64,000 nucleotides of DNA from Lutraria lutraria (Eukaryota; Mollusca; Bivalvia; Venerida; Mactridae). Both the position numbers and the translations under genes were made by a program. Shown here one piece after another: positions 13,582 through 26,521 of this stretch. Position 1 is the stretch's first letter. Every line of letters starts with the position of its first letter. The DNA lies in NCBI GenBank assembly GCA_964023205.1, contig OZ026835.1, positions 21,341,817 to 21,405,816 on the forward strand, in the 5' to 3' direction. The notes under the pieces were generated by a model. That model was not told the DNA's origin. It saw nothing but the letters and a program-made list of their open reading frames with translations, and ran no database searches.

Positions 13582-15228
13582 ACTTTATATATAAATATTG
13601 CTCTTGTTATTTCAGGTTTGGTGGTGAATGGAATGTTACAGTCATGTATATGGTATAGTACAGAGCATCCAAACTTATATATCTTATGGTATAAATAATA
13701 AAGCATCAAACATTGTATTACCAGTTTAAGTTTTATCACAGATATTTATCTGATTAATTTGGTGACCAGTTACTACATGATAATATGACCAGTTATAATA
13801 CTGTGTTTCGTCATACAACCTTAACCTTTGTATAAAAATTATAAATTAGGCCTATCCACTGACATCATTACAAAACCTAACACATGATATAAAAAATCGT
13901 CAAAACATATCAAGAGAGTACTTTTGAGAGACTGTGGTCAAAGTCAGTGTTGTAATTATGATATCTTAATCGTCTTATTTTAATATGCAATATATTAGCT
14001 TTAGGGTAAAGATTCAGATAAACTTGGACCAATTAGTAATAAGACCAACTTGTTTTTTGTTTTTATTGTTCGGAAGGCGGTATTGAAACTTAGGTCTTAC
14101 ACATGTATTCCAAACCTGCGTGTAAACTCAGCAGACAATAACAATATTTCTATAACTTATATTCTTTACACTTTCAGGGTCTGTTTGGATCATCTCCTGT
14201 ATTTCTACTTATTACGCCGCTGGACGTACGATTGGGCCTAAGTAAGGATATACGATATTTTCACCTAATGAGTGTTTCTGGTGCACTTACAGAATCGATT
14301 TTAAATTTTAAGTTAAGAGGATAAGCAGTAGGTAGAAGAGATTCGATCCTCACATGAAAGTACAGACAAGTAACGAACCGGTGTTTCTACAACGAAACGA
14401 CTGTACTATATACAAATAGCAATGTATTCAGCACAGCTCCTGTAGGGAAAGGGACGGAATGGTGACGTAAGCCAAACAGGAAACTCCTAGGACTCATTCA
14501 TATGGAAATATAAACAAGAGTACAGAGTGATCATAATTATGTTTCAGTTGTAAAATATATTCATGATCGGCAGAGATACGGAAATGTTACAATTTTACAG
14601 CAGAGGACGGTGTCGTAGATGAACATCGGAAAGTAACATTATAATAAGTTGACATATGTTACCAATGTGTTGTTGACGTGCACAGGGCATTTACAAAAAC
14701 AGGTACAAATAACCACCATGATCAGTAGGCAATGTATACGTCTGTATGTTATAAACAGTACTTGATCTTAACAATTATTGATAAATAAATATGAAAGATC
14801 TAAAATGGCTGGAGTTAAATTGTCTTATATCTTAGCGAAAGGTCGAAGTTGGCAAGGGACATGTCTTGTATACCGCTCAAGTTCACTCCCTTTGTTATTT
14901 CCATACCCTTGAGGTTTGACCAAACAGTCCGGTATCTGACATGTTATCATCTATGACAACCTGATGAATTATGTATACAGTGTAATTCCAACACCGTTTG
15001 CGACACAAAACATATTATTTGACTCAGAGTTTGGGAATCTAGTTTCAGAATGCAGAATTTCTATATATTCAACGTATTGTGATTTTTAACTTTAATTAAT
15101 GCTGATTTATTTGTTATGTAACGCAAAACTATGTACAGAGCAGTGCTGTAATCGCTCAGTAAAAAACAAATTCAATGAGATAAATACAATTCAATACAAG
15201 CAGCGGGACTTGCACCAACTTAAAGAGA
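13582..15228. other. Gene-free stretch, nothing recognised
   Basis: AT-rich DNA between two copies of the same miniature element. The short open frame at 14050-14241 has no recognisable family. Confidence 0.4.
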
Positions 15229-15334
15229 TACTGTGTAACCTCTCCAAAGCAACACCCTTTGAAAGTAGCAAAATTATGTTGTTGAAGGGAGGTGGTTGAT
15301 CAAGAGAAGGCCGCTCTGGAGAGGTTGTACTGTA
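15229..15334. mobile_element. Pogo-like miniature element, CCTCTCCAAAGC family (copy 2)
   Basis: The best-preserved compact copy, about 106 bp. The left end ACTGTGTAACCTCTCCAAAGC pairs with the right end GCTCTGGAGAGGTTGTACTGTA. TA-containing termini fit a Tc1/mariner-pogo style non-autonomous element. Copies 3 and 4 lie inside an intron of the SOD gene. Confidence 0.7.
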
Positions 15335-16650
15335 ACACGAAATAAAAACACGAATCATTTTAAGACGGAGATCAAATAGAACGAAAGGCATACAATATAG
15401 GAAATTAACTACAATGTAAGAAAAATGTCATATTGAAGGAAATGATTGAATGGAAAAATACACCAACTGAAAAAAGTTCATAACTGCAGTAATTGTCGGT
15501 TCCGTATATGTTACACAAAATTATGGTCAGAAAACAAGGACCAAAGTTAAAGTGTGCCATGTGCAATTAAAGTCAAGTGTAAATATTTGTATGCATCTAT
15601 TAAGATCAACCGTAACTATACTGTATGTACTGATTTGTTTTCATACCTTTATAAAGAATCAGGTGCAGAAATGGTACGATTGAATTAAGCGATGTTACAA
15701 TAGAATTATTATCATCATTTACTGATATTATATTTGGTAAGCTCTTTCAAAATTAAAACACAGAATAGCTTTATAAACTTGTTCTTAGATGCACTCAGAT
15801 ACAAAGATTTATAAGCGCAAAATATCTTCTCACACAAAAGGTTATTGAAACAATTTTGTTTTAAATAACTGTCAAAGGGAAATAAATGCGACGGTTATTG
15901 AATGCATGTATTACCTCCCTTAAAATTGAATTTCCACCATATTAGGGAAAAGAAAGTATTCATTTATTTTCCTAACAAAAAATGTGAAAATGTAATAGTG
16001 TGTTAACAAAGTCTTAGACGACTCGTTGATTTCCTGCTAAGAGATGACTGTGTTTAGTTTTACTCATCCGTGTCCGTCTGGTCAGACAATATAAAAGTTT
16101 ACAAATAAAATATAAAAAATACACGAACACAAAACTTACATCTGTTACTTACTAACTCGCACCAAAATGTCTGCAAAACGTGTTTAGCAACAACTTACAA
16201 ATGTTTTTTTTTTTATATTTGATGAAATTTCCACGCAGACGAGACTTGAACAACATCCAAAACCAGGCTTGTCTGTTCTATGAGCTTCCGCCAGAGCAGA
16301 ATTTTACAGCCGACGAGACATAATAAAGTTCCTATAGTTTCTTATACTGTTGTTTTTTTGACAAATATTTATTGCTTGATATTTTTGTAAGATGTAATGT
16401 TTTCTTATTTATCATATATATATTTACTACATGTTTCGTAGAAGGAACGACGCTGCTCTGTGTAGTATGATTCCCAGACGTCTGCAACTATGGTTTATGT
16501 AAAGAGTGTTTTGTTACCATACCAACAAGATTTAGAATTGTGTTTTCACTGAAAATTTATCAAATGAATTAACATAGTCTGAGGTGAAGTTTATGTATTT
16601 GTGTTCGAGTTTTGAGCAAGAATTTGGACTCGCCACTACACAGACATGAT
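15335..16650. other. Gene-free stretch, nothing recognised
   Basis: AT-rich DNA up to the edge of the 12-bp satellite, with no exon-like segment or repeat seen. Confidence 0.4.
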
Positions 16651-16654
16651 CACA

Positions 16655-18235
16655 GACTTTACTGCATATATTATCACATTCATTATCACACACATTATCA
16701 CATTCATTATCACCTACACTATCACATTCATAGTCACATTCATTATCACCTACACTATCACATTCATTATCACATTCATTATCACAAACATTATCACATT
16801 CATTATCACATTCATTATCACATACATTATCACATTCATTATCACCTACATTATCACATTCATTATCACATACATTATCACATTCATTATCACCTACATT
16901 ATCACCTACATTATCACATTCATTATCACAGACATTATCACATTCATTATCACAGACATTATCACATTCATTATCACAGACATTATCACCTACATTACAT
17001 TATCACATTCATTATCACATTCATTATCACAGACAATATCACATACATTAGCACATTCATTATCACAGACATTATCACCTACATTATCACCTACACTATC
17101 ACATTCATTATCACATTCATTATCACAAACATTATCACATTCATTATCACATTCATTATCACATACATTATCACATTCATTATCACCTACATTATCACAT
17201 TCATTATCACATACATTATCACATTCATTATCACCTACATTATCACCTACATTATCACATTCATTATCACAGACATTATCACATTCATTATCACAGACAT
17301 TATCACATTCATTATCACCTACATTATCACCTACATTACATTATCACATTCATTATCACATTCATTATCACAGACAATATCACATACATTAGCACATTCA
17401 TTATCACATACATTATCACCTACAGTATCACAGACAATATCACCAACATTATCACCTACATTATCACATTCATTATCACATTCATTATCACCTACATTAT
17501 CACATTCATTATCACCTACATTATCACATTCATTATCACATTCATTATCACCTACATTATCACATTCATTATCACATTCATTATCACCTACATTATCACA
17601 TTCATTATCACCTACATTATCACATTCATTATCACATTCATTATCACCTACATTATCACATTCATTATCACATTCATTATCACCTACATTATCGCATTCA
17701 TTATCACCTACATTATCACATTCATTATCACATTCATTATCACCTACATTATCACATTCATTATCACATTCATTATCACCTACATTATCACATTCATTAT
17801 CACATACATTATCACATTCATTATCACCTACATTATCACATTCATTATCACCTACATTATCACATTCATTATCACCTATATTATCACATTCATTATCACA
17901 TTCATTATCACATTCATTATCACAGACATTATCACATTCATTATCACAGACATTTTCACAGACATTATCACAGACATTATCACAGACATTATCACATTCA
18001 TTATCACATTCATTATCACAGACATTATCACAGACATTATCACAGACTTTATCACAGACATTATCACAGACATTATCACAGACATTAATATCACCTACAC
18101 TATCACATTCATTATCACATTCATTACCACATACATTATCACAATCATTATCACCCACATTATCACATTCATTGTCACAGACATTATCACCTACATTATC
18201 ACATAAATCATCACATACATTATCATCACAAAGAG
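16655..18235. repeat. 12-bp satellite array (ATTATCACATTC and variants)
   Basis: The array is built from 12-bp units sharing ATTATCAC plus a variable four-base end: ATTC, CTAC, AGAC or ATAC. Mixed units form longer patterns. A segment containing the irregular junction CTACATTACATTATC and CAGACAATATCACATAC occurs twice, 341 bp apart (near 16991 and 17332), which marks an internal duplication. Plus-strand (16612-18291) and minus-strand (18260-17331) open frames exist only because the period is a multiple of three. They give low-complexity SHSLSPTL-type and CDNECDNV-type repeats. I do not call them genes. Confidence 0.95.
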
Positions 18236-19259
18236 ATTTCTTAGTACTGCTAGAAATCAAAGGCTTTTTAGAAAATACCGAATATTCATGAACATTACCG
18301 AACAGATCCAGCCTAAATTATTCATATTTCCATTTACTGCAAAATTGCTCACATGTTCACATCACTAACTATGACAGATAGAAGAAAATTAACTATAACT
18401 GATATTAAACAATGGTGCTTTAAGTTTCAATGTTAACTAAGAACTTTAGCTGATTTTATTACACATACTTAAAACATTCGAGCGATGTTTAAAACTCAAG
18501 AAAAGTTCTATATGAATATGAACAGCGGCCAACAAAAGACAGAGAAGAAACTTGTATGCAATGGAGATGTATTAAAACATTTAGTTTATAAAGCAATACA
18601 TTAAAACAAAAAGAGACTGTTGCTTAGTTATATATGTGTCCTTTATCCACATATGCCTGTTCAACTTAGTATTGCTTATATAACCAAATGTGTCACAGAA
18701 ACATAGATGCATATTGGTCCTTTTGTCTCACGCTGTCACACGATGCATTTACAGGATTCAGCTGTTTCTAAGGATTTCTTACAAAATAATATAACAGATA
18801 GCAAGGGTTCTCGTTTGAAAGCCTAACGACACCAAACTGAATGAAAGACAATATCTGGAAAGAAATGAAAGGCATTATATATTCCATTAATGTTATGATT
18901 AACAAAAAACTACAATTTGCTTGTATCTCACAAACCGTAAGCTCGGCGAACAAACGTAAAGCATTAAGAAAATGTCTGTATATTGCTTTCACAGTAAATT
19001 CACTGTCTAAGAAAATCCATATAACAGCTATCAGAGAACAGAATCATGATGACTTAAACCTCTAAACTTCTCTAGAAGATGAATTGATCAAATTTGGGAT
19101 ACAAACGGAATTACAGTACTATCCTCTTGGGATACGATTTGCATATATTCTACAACTGGTACAAAGTACTCACATTTTCTTTAAACATGAAAGAAAAGTG
19201 ACACTGAAAGTAGAAATATAATAGAGAGACAGAGGGTTATTTTGAATAAAGGGGGATTG
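18236..19259. other. Gene-free stretch, nothing recognised
   Basis: About 1 kb between two tandem arrays. Overlapping short frames on both strands (18768-19065) have no family resemblance. Confidence 0.4.
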
Positions 19260-19817
19260 AAATGGGGACCTAACAGTTGAGAGAGTGTCTGAGAGGTAAA
19301 GATAGCGGGGACAAAGTGGTTGAGAGAATGTGTGAGAGGTAAAGATGGAGAGGAGAATGTGTGAGAGGTAAAGATAAGGGGGCCAAGGTAGTTGGGAGAA
19401 TGTGTGAGATGTAAAGATAGCGGGGACAAGGAAGTTGGTAGAATATGTAAGCAATGGCGAGTGAGGACAAAGAAGTTGGGAGAATATAATTATGAGAAAT
19501 GGAGAGTGAGGACAAAGAAGTTGGGAGAATATATGAGAGATGAAAAATGAGGATAAAGAAGTTGGGAGAATATGTGAGAGATGGAGAGTGAGGACAAAGA
19601 AGTTGGGAGAATATGTAAGAGATGGAGAGTGAGGACAAAGAAGTTGGGATAATATGTGAGAGATGGAGAATGAGGACAAAGAAGTTGGGAGAATATGTGA
19701 GAGATGGAGAGTGAGGACAAAGAAGTTGGGAGTATATATGTGAGATGGAGAGTGAGGACAAAGAAGTTGGAGATGGAGAGTGAGGACAAAGTAGTTGGGA
19801 GAACATGTGAGAGATAT
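19260..19817. repeat. 41-bp minisatellite
   Basis: Units of the type GTGAGGACAAAGAAGTTGGG, then AGAATATGTGAGAGATGGAGA, repeat with a 41-bp step (for example 19506, 19547, 19588, 19629). The left half is more diverged. Because 41 is not a multiple of three, all three minus-strand frames stay open in turn, producing overlapping frames between 19170 and 19874 that are shadows. The array ends exactly where a hAT-like terminal repeat begins. Confidence 0.85.
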
Positions 19818-20319
19818 CAGAGGTGCAACGATATGGCATAACCCGTACTGCAATGTTGCAATACAGTCGACCAATATTGGAATACGTATTATTATATATA
19901 CCTCACCCCCCGATTTCCATATTTCTATTTTCTTGACGAGTTGTTCTTGCTAAATCTGTTCTAAATTGTACATTTTACTTAAACATACTATTAATTAGAC
20001 CAAAATTTCGATTACTGAGCCAATGTTAACTCCAGTTTTAACCCATTACCACATTGAGATAAGGTAGATCATTAATGTGGTGTAACCAGTAGGTTATATA
20101 CTACACTGTCTTATTGGAGAACTGCATATAATCAACAACTTTTAATACAGAGGGATGAACCGGTCTGTGACGGTTCAATACAATACTAAAATTGTGTCTG
20201 CATTGCTTTAATTTAATGGATTATGTGCCTTATCATTAACGAAAATACCGCGGTACATGGATGTCGTACCGCGGTACGAATGCTGTATCGCAATATACCG
20301 GTATATCGTTGCACCACTA
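19818..20319. mobile_element. hAT-like miniature element
   Basis: The left end CAGAGGTGCAACGATAT pairs with the right end ATATCGTTGCACCACTA. CAG-GGTGCAACGATA termini are characteristic of hAT non-autonomous elements. The interior carries a repeated ACCGCGGTAC palindrome (about 20255-20276) and a CCGGTATAT block, as is common in this superfamily. I could not confirm an 8-bp target duplication. It has no coding capacity. Confidence 0.6.
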
Positions 20320-22676
20320 ATACATATACACGTCCTTGTATATTATTCAGTTTATACGGCGGTCAAGATAAGACTCAATGATTGTCGGTTCTGTGTCAGA
20401 GAAGGAGATTCATTTAGCTAGAAAATGGACAACAGATGAATTATGGTTTGGTCATAGAAAAATACGTTTCACATTATACCTATCTGACATTCTGCTGACA
20501 AATTGCGCTTATATAACACAAGCACACATGTAATACACAATTTGTGGTCGGCAGGAATTTTAGTCAGGAGTTAGTGATCTGCCTGCATAACGCATTACAA
20601 AGTCATGTTTTCGTACGTGAGTGTGCGATCGAATGCGTAAGTGCTTTTGTATTCAAGTTTGTGAGTGCACTTTAATCACAGGTTGCGTTTACACATCACA
20701 CAAATATACCATTAAAACGTGGCCTGATTCAACACCCTGTCTCATTTACCCAATTGCAATGTTGACCAGTCCAAGAAATACTTCTGCATTGTCAATTAAA
20801 ACAAGCTATGTCGTTACCGATGACATCGGTTTTACTCGACGGTGTTCCATACCTTCGCATAACGAAAAGACTCTACAACCTAACTATCTAGTCGGTGATG
20901 ACGACAGTGAAGATAAATCCAGTGTTATGAAAGGTTCAGTTGAATCAGTAACAATGAGAGCGTATTGGTTTACATTGTATCAACATATACGATATAAGGG
21001 AAATAACTATATTGTGACTTAAGGTAAAATTACTTATGGATTTGTCTCCCTTGTTCATTGTTTTATTTAGAATGTATAAATTATTTTATTTCGGTTTACT
21101 ATGTTTCCAATACTCGACAACAGAATTGTGGAGATCTTGTGAAGCATTGACTATGATTCAAAAGTAGTCTTTGGACATTTTCATTTGGTAAAATTATTTT
21201 AAAAGTTGCATAATACATTACATCGATACATCATTATAATCTCATTTTGCGTATACTACGTCTTAGGAATTAAGGTGAACTTTCTCATAATTCTGCTAAT
21301 TGACATGACTGAACGTTTTGTCGTAAAATGTTACTGAGGTTAAACTAAGCTTTGTGCTACTACTGATCATCTTTACCTACTTCTAAATTAGTGATGTCGG
21401 GGACTGTATATAAGTCCTTGATGATTTTGAAGCCAGATATAATGTACCACGTCTGACTATTCAGGATTCTGTTTTGTTGTATGAAGGATATGTCAATATA
21501 TATTATATAAACCATTTATTGACAATGGCCTTGTTTGCCATTTCCACTTAGTTACATACCAGTTGATACCAGATGACATTTTAATGGATTTCTTCAATAT
21601 TCTATAAATGGCTCACTGTATGGTACTTTAAGCAAGTTTATATATTTATACATTATGGACAAATGTATTTTCAATCAAAACCATGGAGAGTGTAACAATT
21701 GAAGTGAGACATAGAATAAAGCAATACTTGAAATTTCCAATGCGTAGTTTCATTATATGTCCATGATAAGGTGACACTAGGGGATGATATGTCAGCGGGA
21801 TTCAAGATAAACAAAAATCTTATTTACCTATACCTTGAAACAAAGAAATATTGTTAAACAACAGAAAATTCCTAGATGATATAATTATCGCCCAGTAAAT
21901 GTAACTCGAGTTGAATTTCCCATCAACTTTAATGATTGGATTGAACGAACATTAATGATAACGGTACTGAATGTGTTATCTATACGGACTGCAAGCTTGG
22001 ACAAAGAAACATTGTTACACTACATAAAGTTTAAATATATCTATAAACGTTCATGAAAATATCTAAAGAAAGTAGCCCTGCTTATCCTAATCATTAAGCA
22101 AGAGTTGGTGCATTAGTTTCTATCCTAAGACGCATCGCAATCAAATTTTGAATTTTCTTCGTGCGTAAAATGTCGGGAAAGTAGTGCCGGGCGATTTCAT
22201 TTAGTCATGAGATCAAGGAAAGGTAGACTAGTTCAAAGGTATAACAACTTTATACGAAGCTTTAAGCTTTGACAAATCTTAAAGTCCCATAAGCTTAAAA
22301 ATGTATTGGTCTTAATAGGTTCTGCTTGTTCTATAACAGAGGAACCCGGTGTGTTTTGCTTCCGAAAAGATGTTTCCGAAACTACTATCGTATTTTTTTC
22401 AATATCATTGAAATAAATACTATTTATAGAACACCTGAGTTTTCCCGCAGTCATGCTATGCACACGTGGTAAAGTGACGTCACGCGCTCTACATATTTCA
22501 AGTTTACAAAAGCAAACATGCCAGTGAAATGAGTGTTTTCAGACGACCAAGGGCTTGTTTCGACGGTAATAATTATCTTGGGATAATATCAGCAATTAAA
22601 TGTTTTTGCATATATTTTTCTACAGCAAAAAGCCAATGGGGCTTTAAACACACGAACAAATTAAGTGCCTAACACC
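20320..22676. other. Gene-free stretch, no convincing gene
   Basis: A 133-codon plus-strand frame at 20621-21022 is the only sizeable one. It has no signal peptide, no family I know and a composition like the surroundings, so I do not call it. The rest is AT-rich with nothing recognised. Confidence 0.4.
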
Positions 22677-22680
22677 TTAA

Positions 22681-23248
22681 AGGGGCATGCCCTGGAACTG
22701 CTGTGTCTTGGGTTTTATACACCAAAAATGCGTTTATCACTTGTAAAAACAATTATTACCGAAAAGTCAAAGAAAAATGTGCCTTCAAAAATGGCCCTAT
22801 AACGCACGCGTGGGTATTTATATGCCGGTTTAAATAAAAGGCTTACAAGCCTTTTATTGACGACAACGATATTTCCGATTCGTCTGATAATTAAACTTAG
22901 CGTGCGCGCTGCCTTTCAAGCAGCAAAACGATGATATTTACCTATAATTGATCGATAGATAAGCTTTATGTCGCAAACAATGAACATGAAATGAGCAATA
23001 CTTACCATTTCACAGTTTGTTGACATTTTTTCCGCTTTTGACAGATCCCGAAAGGGTCGAGTTATGAAAATGACGAATATTTTCTAAGGCGTAATCGGCA
23101 GGTTTGGCAAATCTTGAAATGTGTATTTTGAGTCAAATAGCGGGACATTTCGTAAATATTTTACAGGACTTTCATTAATTGATTTTGGCATTCAAATGAT
23201 ACCAATTTGATTTATATTCGAGACGCTTCACTTCCAGGGCATGCCCCT
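22681..23248. mobile_element. TTAA-flanked miniature element (piggyBac-like)
   Basis: A 568-bp element with perfect 17-bp terminal inverted repeats: AGGGGCATGCCCTGGAA at 22681-22697 and its exact inverse at 23232-23248. TTAA lies immediately outside on both sides (22677-22680 and 23249-23252). TTAA target duplication is the mark of piggyBac transposition, so this is probably a non-autonomous piggyBac derivative. There is an internal hairpin AAAAGGCTTACAAGCCTTTT at about 22838. No transposase reading frame remains. The perfect termini suggest recent activity. Confidence 0.8.
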
Positions 23249-23252
23249 TTAA

Positions 23253-24118
23253 TTCAGATACGAAGGAACTATTTTCTTGAAATTGAATTTTTTCGGTAAG
23301 TGAGATATTTCAGCTTGCCTCGCATGTGCTGCTAAGGTGGGTAAACTACGTTGTACAGATTATGTAGCGTTGATTATTACACTGTTAAATAGTAACATGG
23401 GTGACCTGACAAAGACTTTGCACTCTATGGGTATTGCTAAAAGGTTAAAAGTATAGTTCCTTTCCCAAGTTGATGTGGTTAGCACGTGACCTGGGGTATA
23501 CATTTAAGTTGGTGGGGTTATGTCATCGCTATGCAAACATCAGGACATGTACTAACCAAGTTCTGAGAATCCTCATATCCATGTGGTGAATCACTTACAT
23601 TGTTGACATCTAATTAATATGTTCAGTCTCGTCGCATTACTACATGTATATTTGAGATTCGGCGTTGTAAAACATACCAGCACAGCCTCAGATACATTAC
23701 ATATAATAAGGCAGTATTAAAATACAAATGTACAAGTAATAATGTAATACTTGTAAATTGCTGAACATTTGTATTGTGATAGTAAGCGCATTCATTGATG
23801 TCCCAAAATGACATAATTTCTCGAATTGAATCGCTTCATTATTACAATGGTACGTGGCTAATAGCTCATAAAACATGACCTTTATAATTATTATATAACC
23901 TTGTACATCGACACACACAATAAATACATAATGGTGACCATTACAGATACACCTGAACAAATTCCACCAGGTATATCAAATTATATGGTGTTAAAGTAAA
24001 TAGTATAAAATGTTCCACACAACCTGTGAACTAAGACTACAGAAGTGAATAAACTAATGCTGTTTTTTATACATAGCACACTGGTCATAATTCAGAGATG
24101 AATTTTGTATATGGAGGT
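23253..24118. other. Gene-free stretch, nothing recognised
   Basis: AT-rich DNA; short minus-strand frames at 23623-23960 have no family resemblance. Confidence 0.4.
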
Positions 24119-24366
24119 AATGTTTGTATGTTTGAATTTTACGCCCCTATTCAACAGTTATAGTAATTTATGAGACGGACAGTTCACCTCATCATCGTTC
24201 CTGGAAGGACCAGTACTAGCTTCCTATCCTCCGTAAGCAACTGTCTACTTTCTCACATAAAGAGACATGGTCGGCAGTTGGGCTCGAACCAACGACCCTC
24301 TATAAGTGAGAAGTTACAGTGACTTCAAGTCAGCGTCCTTAACAACTCGACCGCGGAGGCGAGTCG
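24119..24366 (-). mobile_element. tRNA-derived SINE, family B (minus-strand copy)
   Basis: Read on the minus strand it begins GCCTCCGCGGTCGAGTTGTT, a class II (Ser/Leu-like) tRNA head with an A-box region. The B box GGTTCGAGCCC follows after an expanded variable arm. The body and tail (ACTGTTGAATAGGGGCG) match the plus-strand copy at 25948-26190. These promoter boxes would be read by RNA polymerase III. It is a SINE rather than a tRNA gene because the match continues about 160 bp past the tRNA-like part. Confidence 0.75.
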
Positions 24367-25095
24367 GAGGTAATACATAAGAGCTGAACAGTGCTGGATA
24401 GTTATTTACAGCTGAGTGTAAACATAGGTTAGGCTTTGCTTGTTAAGTTTTTCCTTGGTCAAAATCACACCAGGAGATACGTTGTTCTCTAATCATCTTC
24501 TTTATCATCCGTGATCATACTGCGTGACTTATTTGATAAATGGTCGCGTTATTGAAAACTAGGAAGTGTAACAGTATATTAAAAGCAACAATATGCTAAC
24601 AGCAACACGTATACTAACAGCAAACACCACCCGTCTTGTTTGAACCTGATCATTCTATCAATAAATATTGACCAATAATTGAAATGACACACGTACAATA
24701 ATATGTAACATTAATTTTGTCTTTATCATCATCGCAACCATTGAACTTTCTGTTATGTTTTATTAGTACTGATCAACATGTGATGTGTGTTGTCATTGGT
24801 TACGAGGTGCGTTATATGTGTCATAAGCAGGCATTCATTATTTTACATGATTTAATAATTGTACCATTATAGTTTGTCTATAGTTTTCATTCCTGTCTAA
24901 TTATAATTCATTGTCTATAACTTGTCTATTTATTTTGTATTAGTTTGTCAACTTTTACCCATCATCCATCATCAGTGTGACTGTTTTCATGCTTTGTAAG
25001 AGTTTTGTAAGGACAGGTTTGTCAATCCAGTCGTGTAGTATATGAATGTGAAGAACGGGTTTAGAATAATGTCTGTATTAGGAATTAGACGTGAG
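24367..25095. other. Gene-free stretch, nothing recognised
   Basis: AT-rich DNA between the SINE and a degenerate minisatellite, with no open frame of note. Confidence 0.4.
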
Positions 25096-25134
25096 GTTCA
25101 GTGAGTGTAAGAATGAAGATGGAGGCAGAAGGCG

Positions 25135-25520
25135 GTATACGGACCCACGTGTATATTAAGGGGACATTAAGGACCCATCAATGTATCTAAAGAGAACGAC
25201 GGACCCACGTGTGTATTTATGGGGAAATTAAAGACCCATCAATGTGTCTGAAGAGAAGTACGGACCTACGTGTGTATCTTGAGGGAAATAAAAGACCCAT
25301 CAATTTACTAGTATCTAAGGAGAAGTACCGACCCAGGTGTGTATTTATTGGGAAATTAAGGACTCATCAGTGTATTTTAAGGGGATTTACGGATCCACAT
25401 GAAATTGTAAGGACCCATTAATGTATTTTAAGGAGATTTACGGATACATGTGTGTATTTCAGGGGAAAGTAAGGACCTACCAATGTTTTTAAGGGGATTT
25501 ACGGATCCATGTGTGTTTCT
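25135..25520. repeat. Degenerate ~60-bp tandem repeat
   Basis: About six units, each with ACGGACCCACGTGTGTAT and later AAGGACCCATCAATGTAT, spaced roughly 58-62 bp apart (for example 25138 and 25198). Units are strongly diverged and differ by small indels, so this is an old array. Short frames over it on both strands are shadows. Confidence 0.75.
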
Positions 25521-25947
25521 GTGTATGCATAAGAGTCGAGCATGTTTTATGAAGATGATTTTGAATTGAGAATTACTGTACATATCCGTTTGAACATATT
25601 TTTGGAAGGTCACAAGTAAGGACTGTGGCCTTTTCTGTGCCTTGTGGCCCTTTATGTGCCTTGTTACTTTATCTGTTTTCTAACGCGGTACCTGACCTGT
25701 CATTAACCTGAGAATGTTCTCTTATGGATAATATGTTTAACTTATATACATGTCATATTATAGTTAATGGTTGATACATGTTTTGTACATTGACATTTAT
25801 TATTACATGACAGTGTGAACATCCCCCCCCCCCCTCCAATGAAGTTGTTTATTGATTTGTTACGTTTTATGTATGCGTATTATATAAGTATACATACTAT
25901 GTTTGTAAATACAGTAAATTCTATGAACGAAGTACACTCTAACAAGA

Positions 25948-26190
25948 CCCGCCTCCGTGGTCGAGTGGTTAAGGTCGCTGACTTTAAATCACTGTAACCT
26001 CTAACTGAAAGAGGGCCGTGGGTTCGAGGCCCGCTACATGTCTCTTCATGTGAGAAAGTAGGCAGTTGCTTAAGAAGGAAGGGAGTCTAGTACTGGTTCT
26101 TCCTAGGAACGATAGTTAGGTAAACTGTCCGCTTCATATGACTCTGACTGTTGAAAAGGGGCGAAAAACTTGACATAAACAAGCAAACAA
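25948..26190 (+). mobile_element. tRNA-derived SINE, family B (plus-strand copy)
   Basis: The head GCCTCCGTGGTCGAGTGGTT with A box, and B box GGGTTCGAGGCCC, resembles a Ser/Leu-type tRNA. The body includes TGTGAGAAAGTAGGCAGTTG, and the tail ends ACTGTTGAAAAGGGGCG followed by an AAACAAGC-rich terminus. It is the same family as 24119-24366 in opposite orientation about 1.6 kb away. The tRNA-like part is not a plausible functional tRNA, since the acceptor stem does not close. Confidence 0.8.
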
Positions 26191-26515
26191 AACACCATAA
26201 CTTAAGACACAATGAGGCCTTTATTAATAGGTGGCCTTTACTCGAAGGTCATTTTGTTCTAAATAATAACTAACGGTTTCTAAAATAAATGGCCATAATT
26301 CACAGGTCGACCTTTATTCAGAGGGGACCGCTAACACAGGTTTGATTGCATGTATATTTTGTTCTGTTGGTTCGGTTGGCCTAAATGATTCGAAATAGAA
26401 TATCTATATACCTGTATCATCTGCTACAACACGTAACAATGTTATTTTGGCAGGATATATATTCGTTGCTCTTCAACGGTCCAATGATATTCGAGTATGT
26501 GACCGTTGTCTAACT

Positions 26516-26521
26516 TTTATT
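26516..26521 (-). terminator. Candidate polyadenylation signal of the SOD gene
   Basis: AATAAA on the minus strand, 248 bases beyond the SOD stop codon. It is the first clear canonical hexamer I see downstream in the transcript direction. Use of this site is inferred. Confidence 0.45.

Noticed and set aside
16612..18291. 559-residue plus-strand and 309-residue minus-strand proteins
   Set aside because: Both are translations of the same 12-bp satellite. Composition is purely repeat-driven.
19170..19874. Four overlapping minus-strand proteins rich in LCPHSPS
   Set aside because: All frames of a 41-bp minisatellite are open in turn, so none is a gene.
20621..21022. 133-residue plus-strand open frame
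   Set aside because: No family resemblance, signal peptide or splice support. Length is within chance for the amount of non-coding DNA here.
24260..24366. A tRNA-Ser/Leu gene on the minus strand
   Set aside because: The tRNA-like part continues into a body and tail shared with 25948-26190, so it is the head of a SINE.
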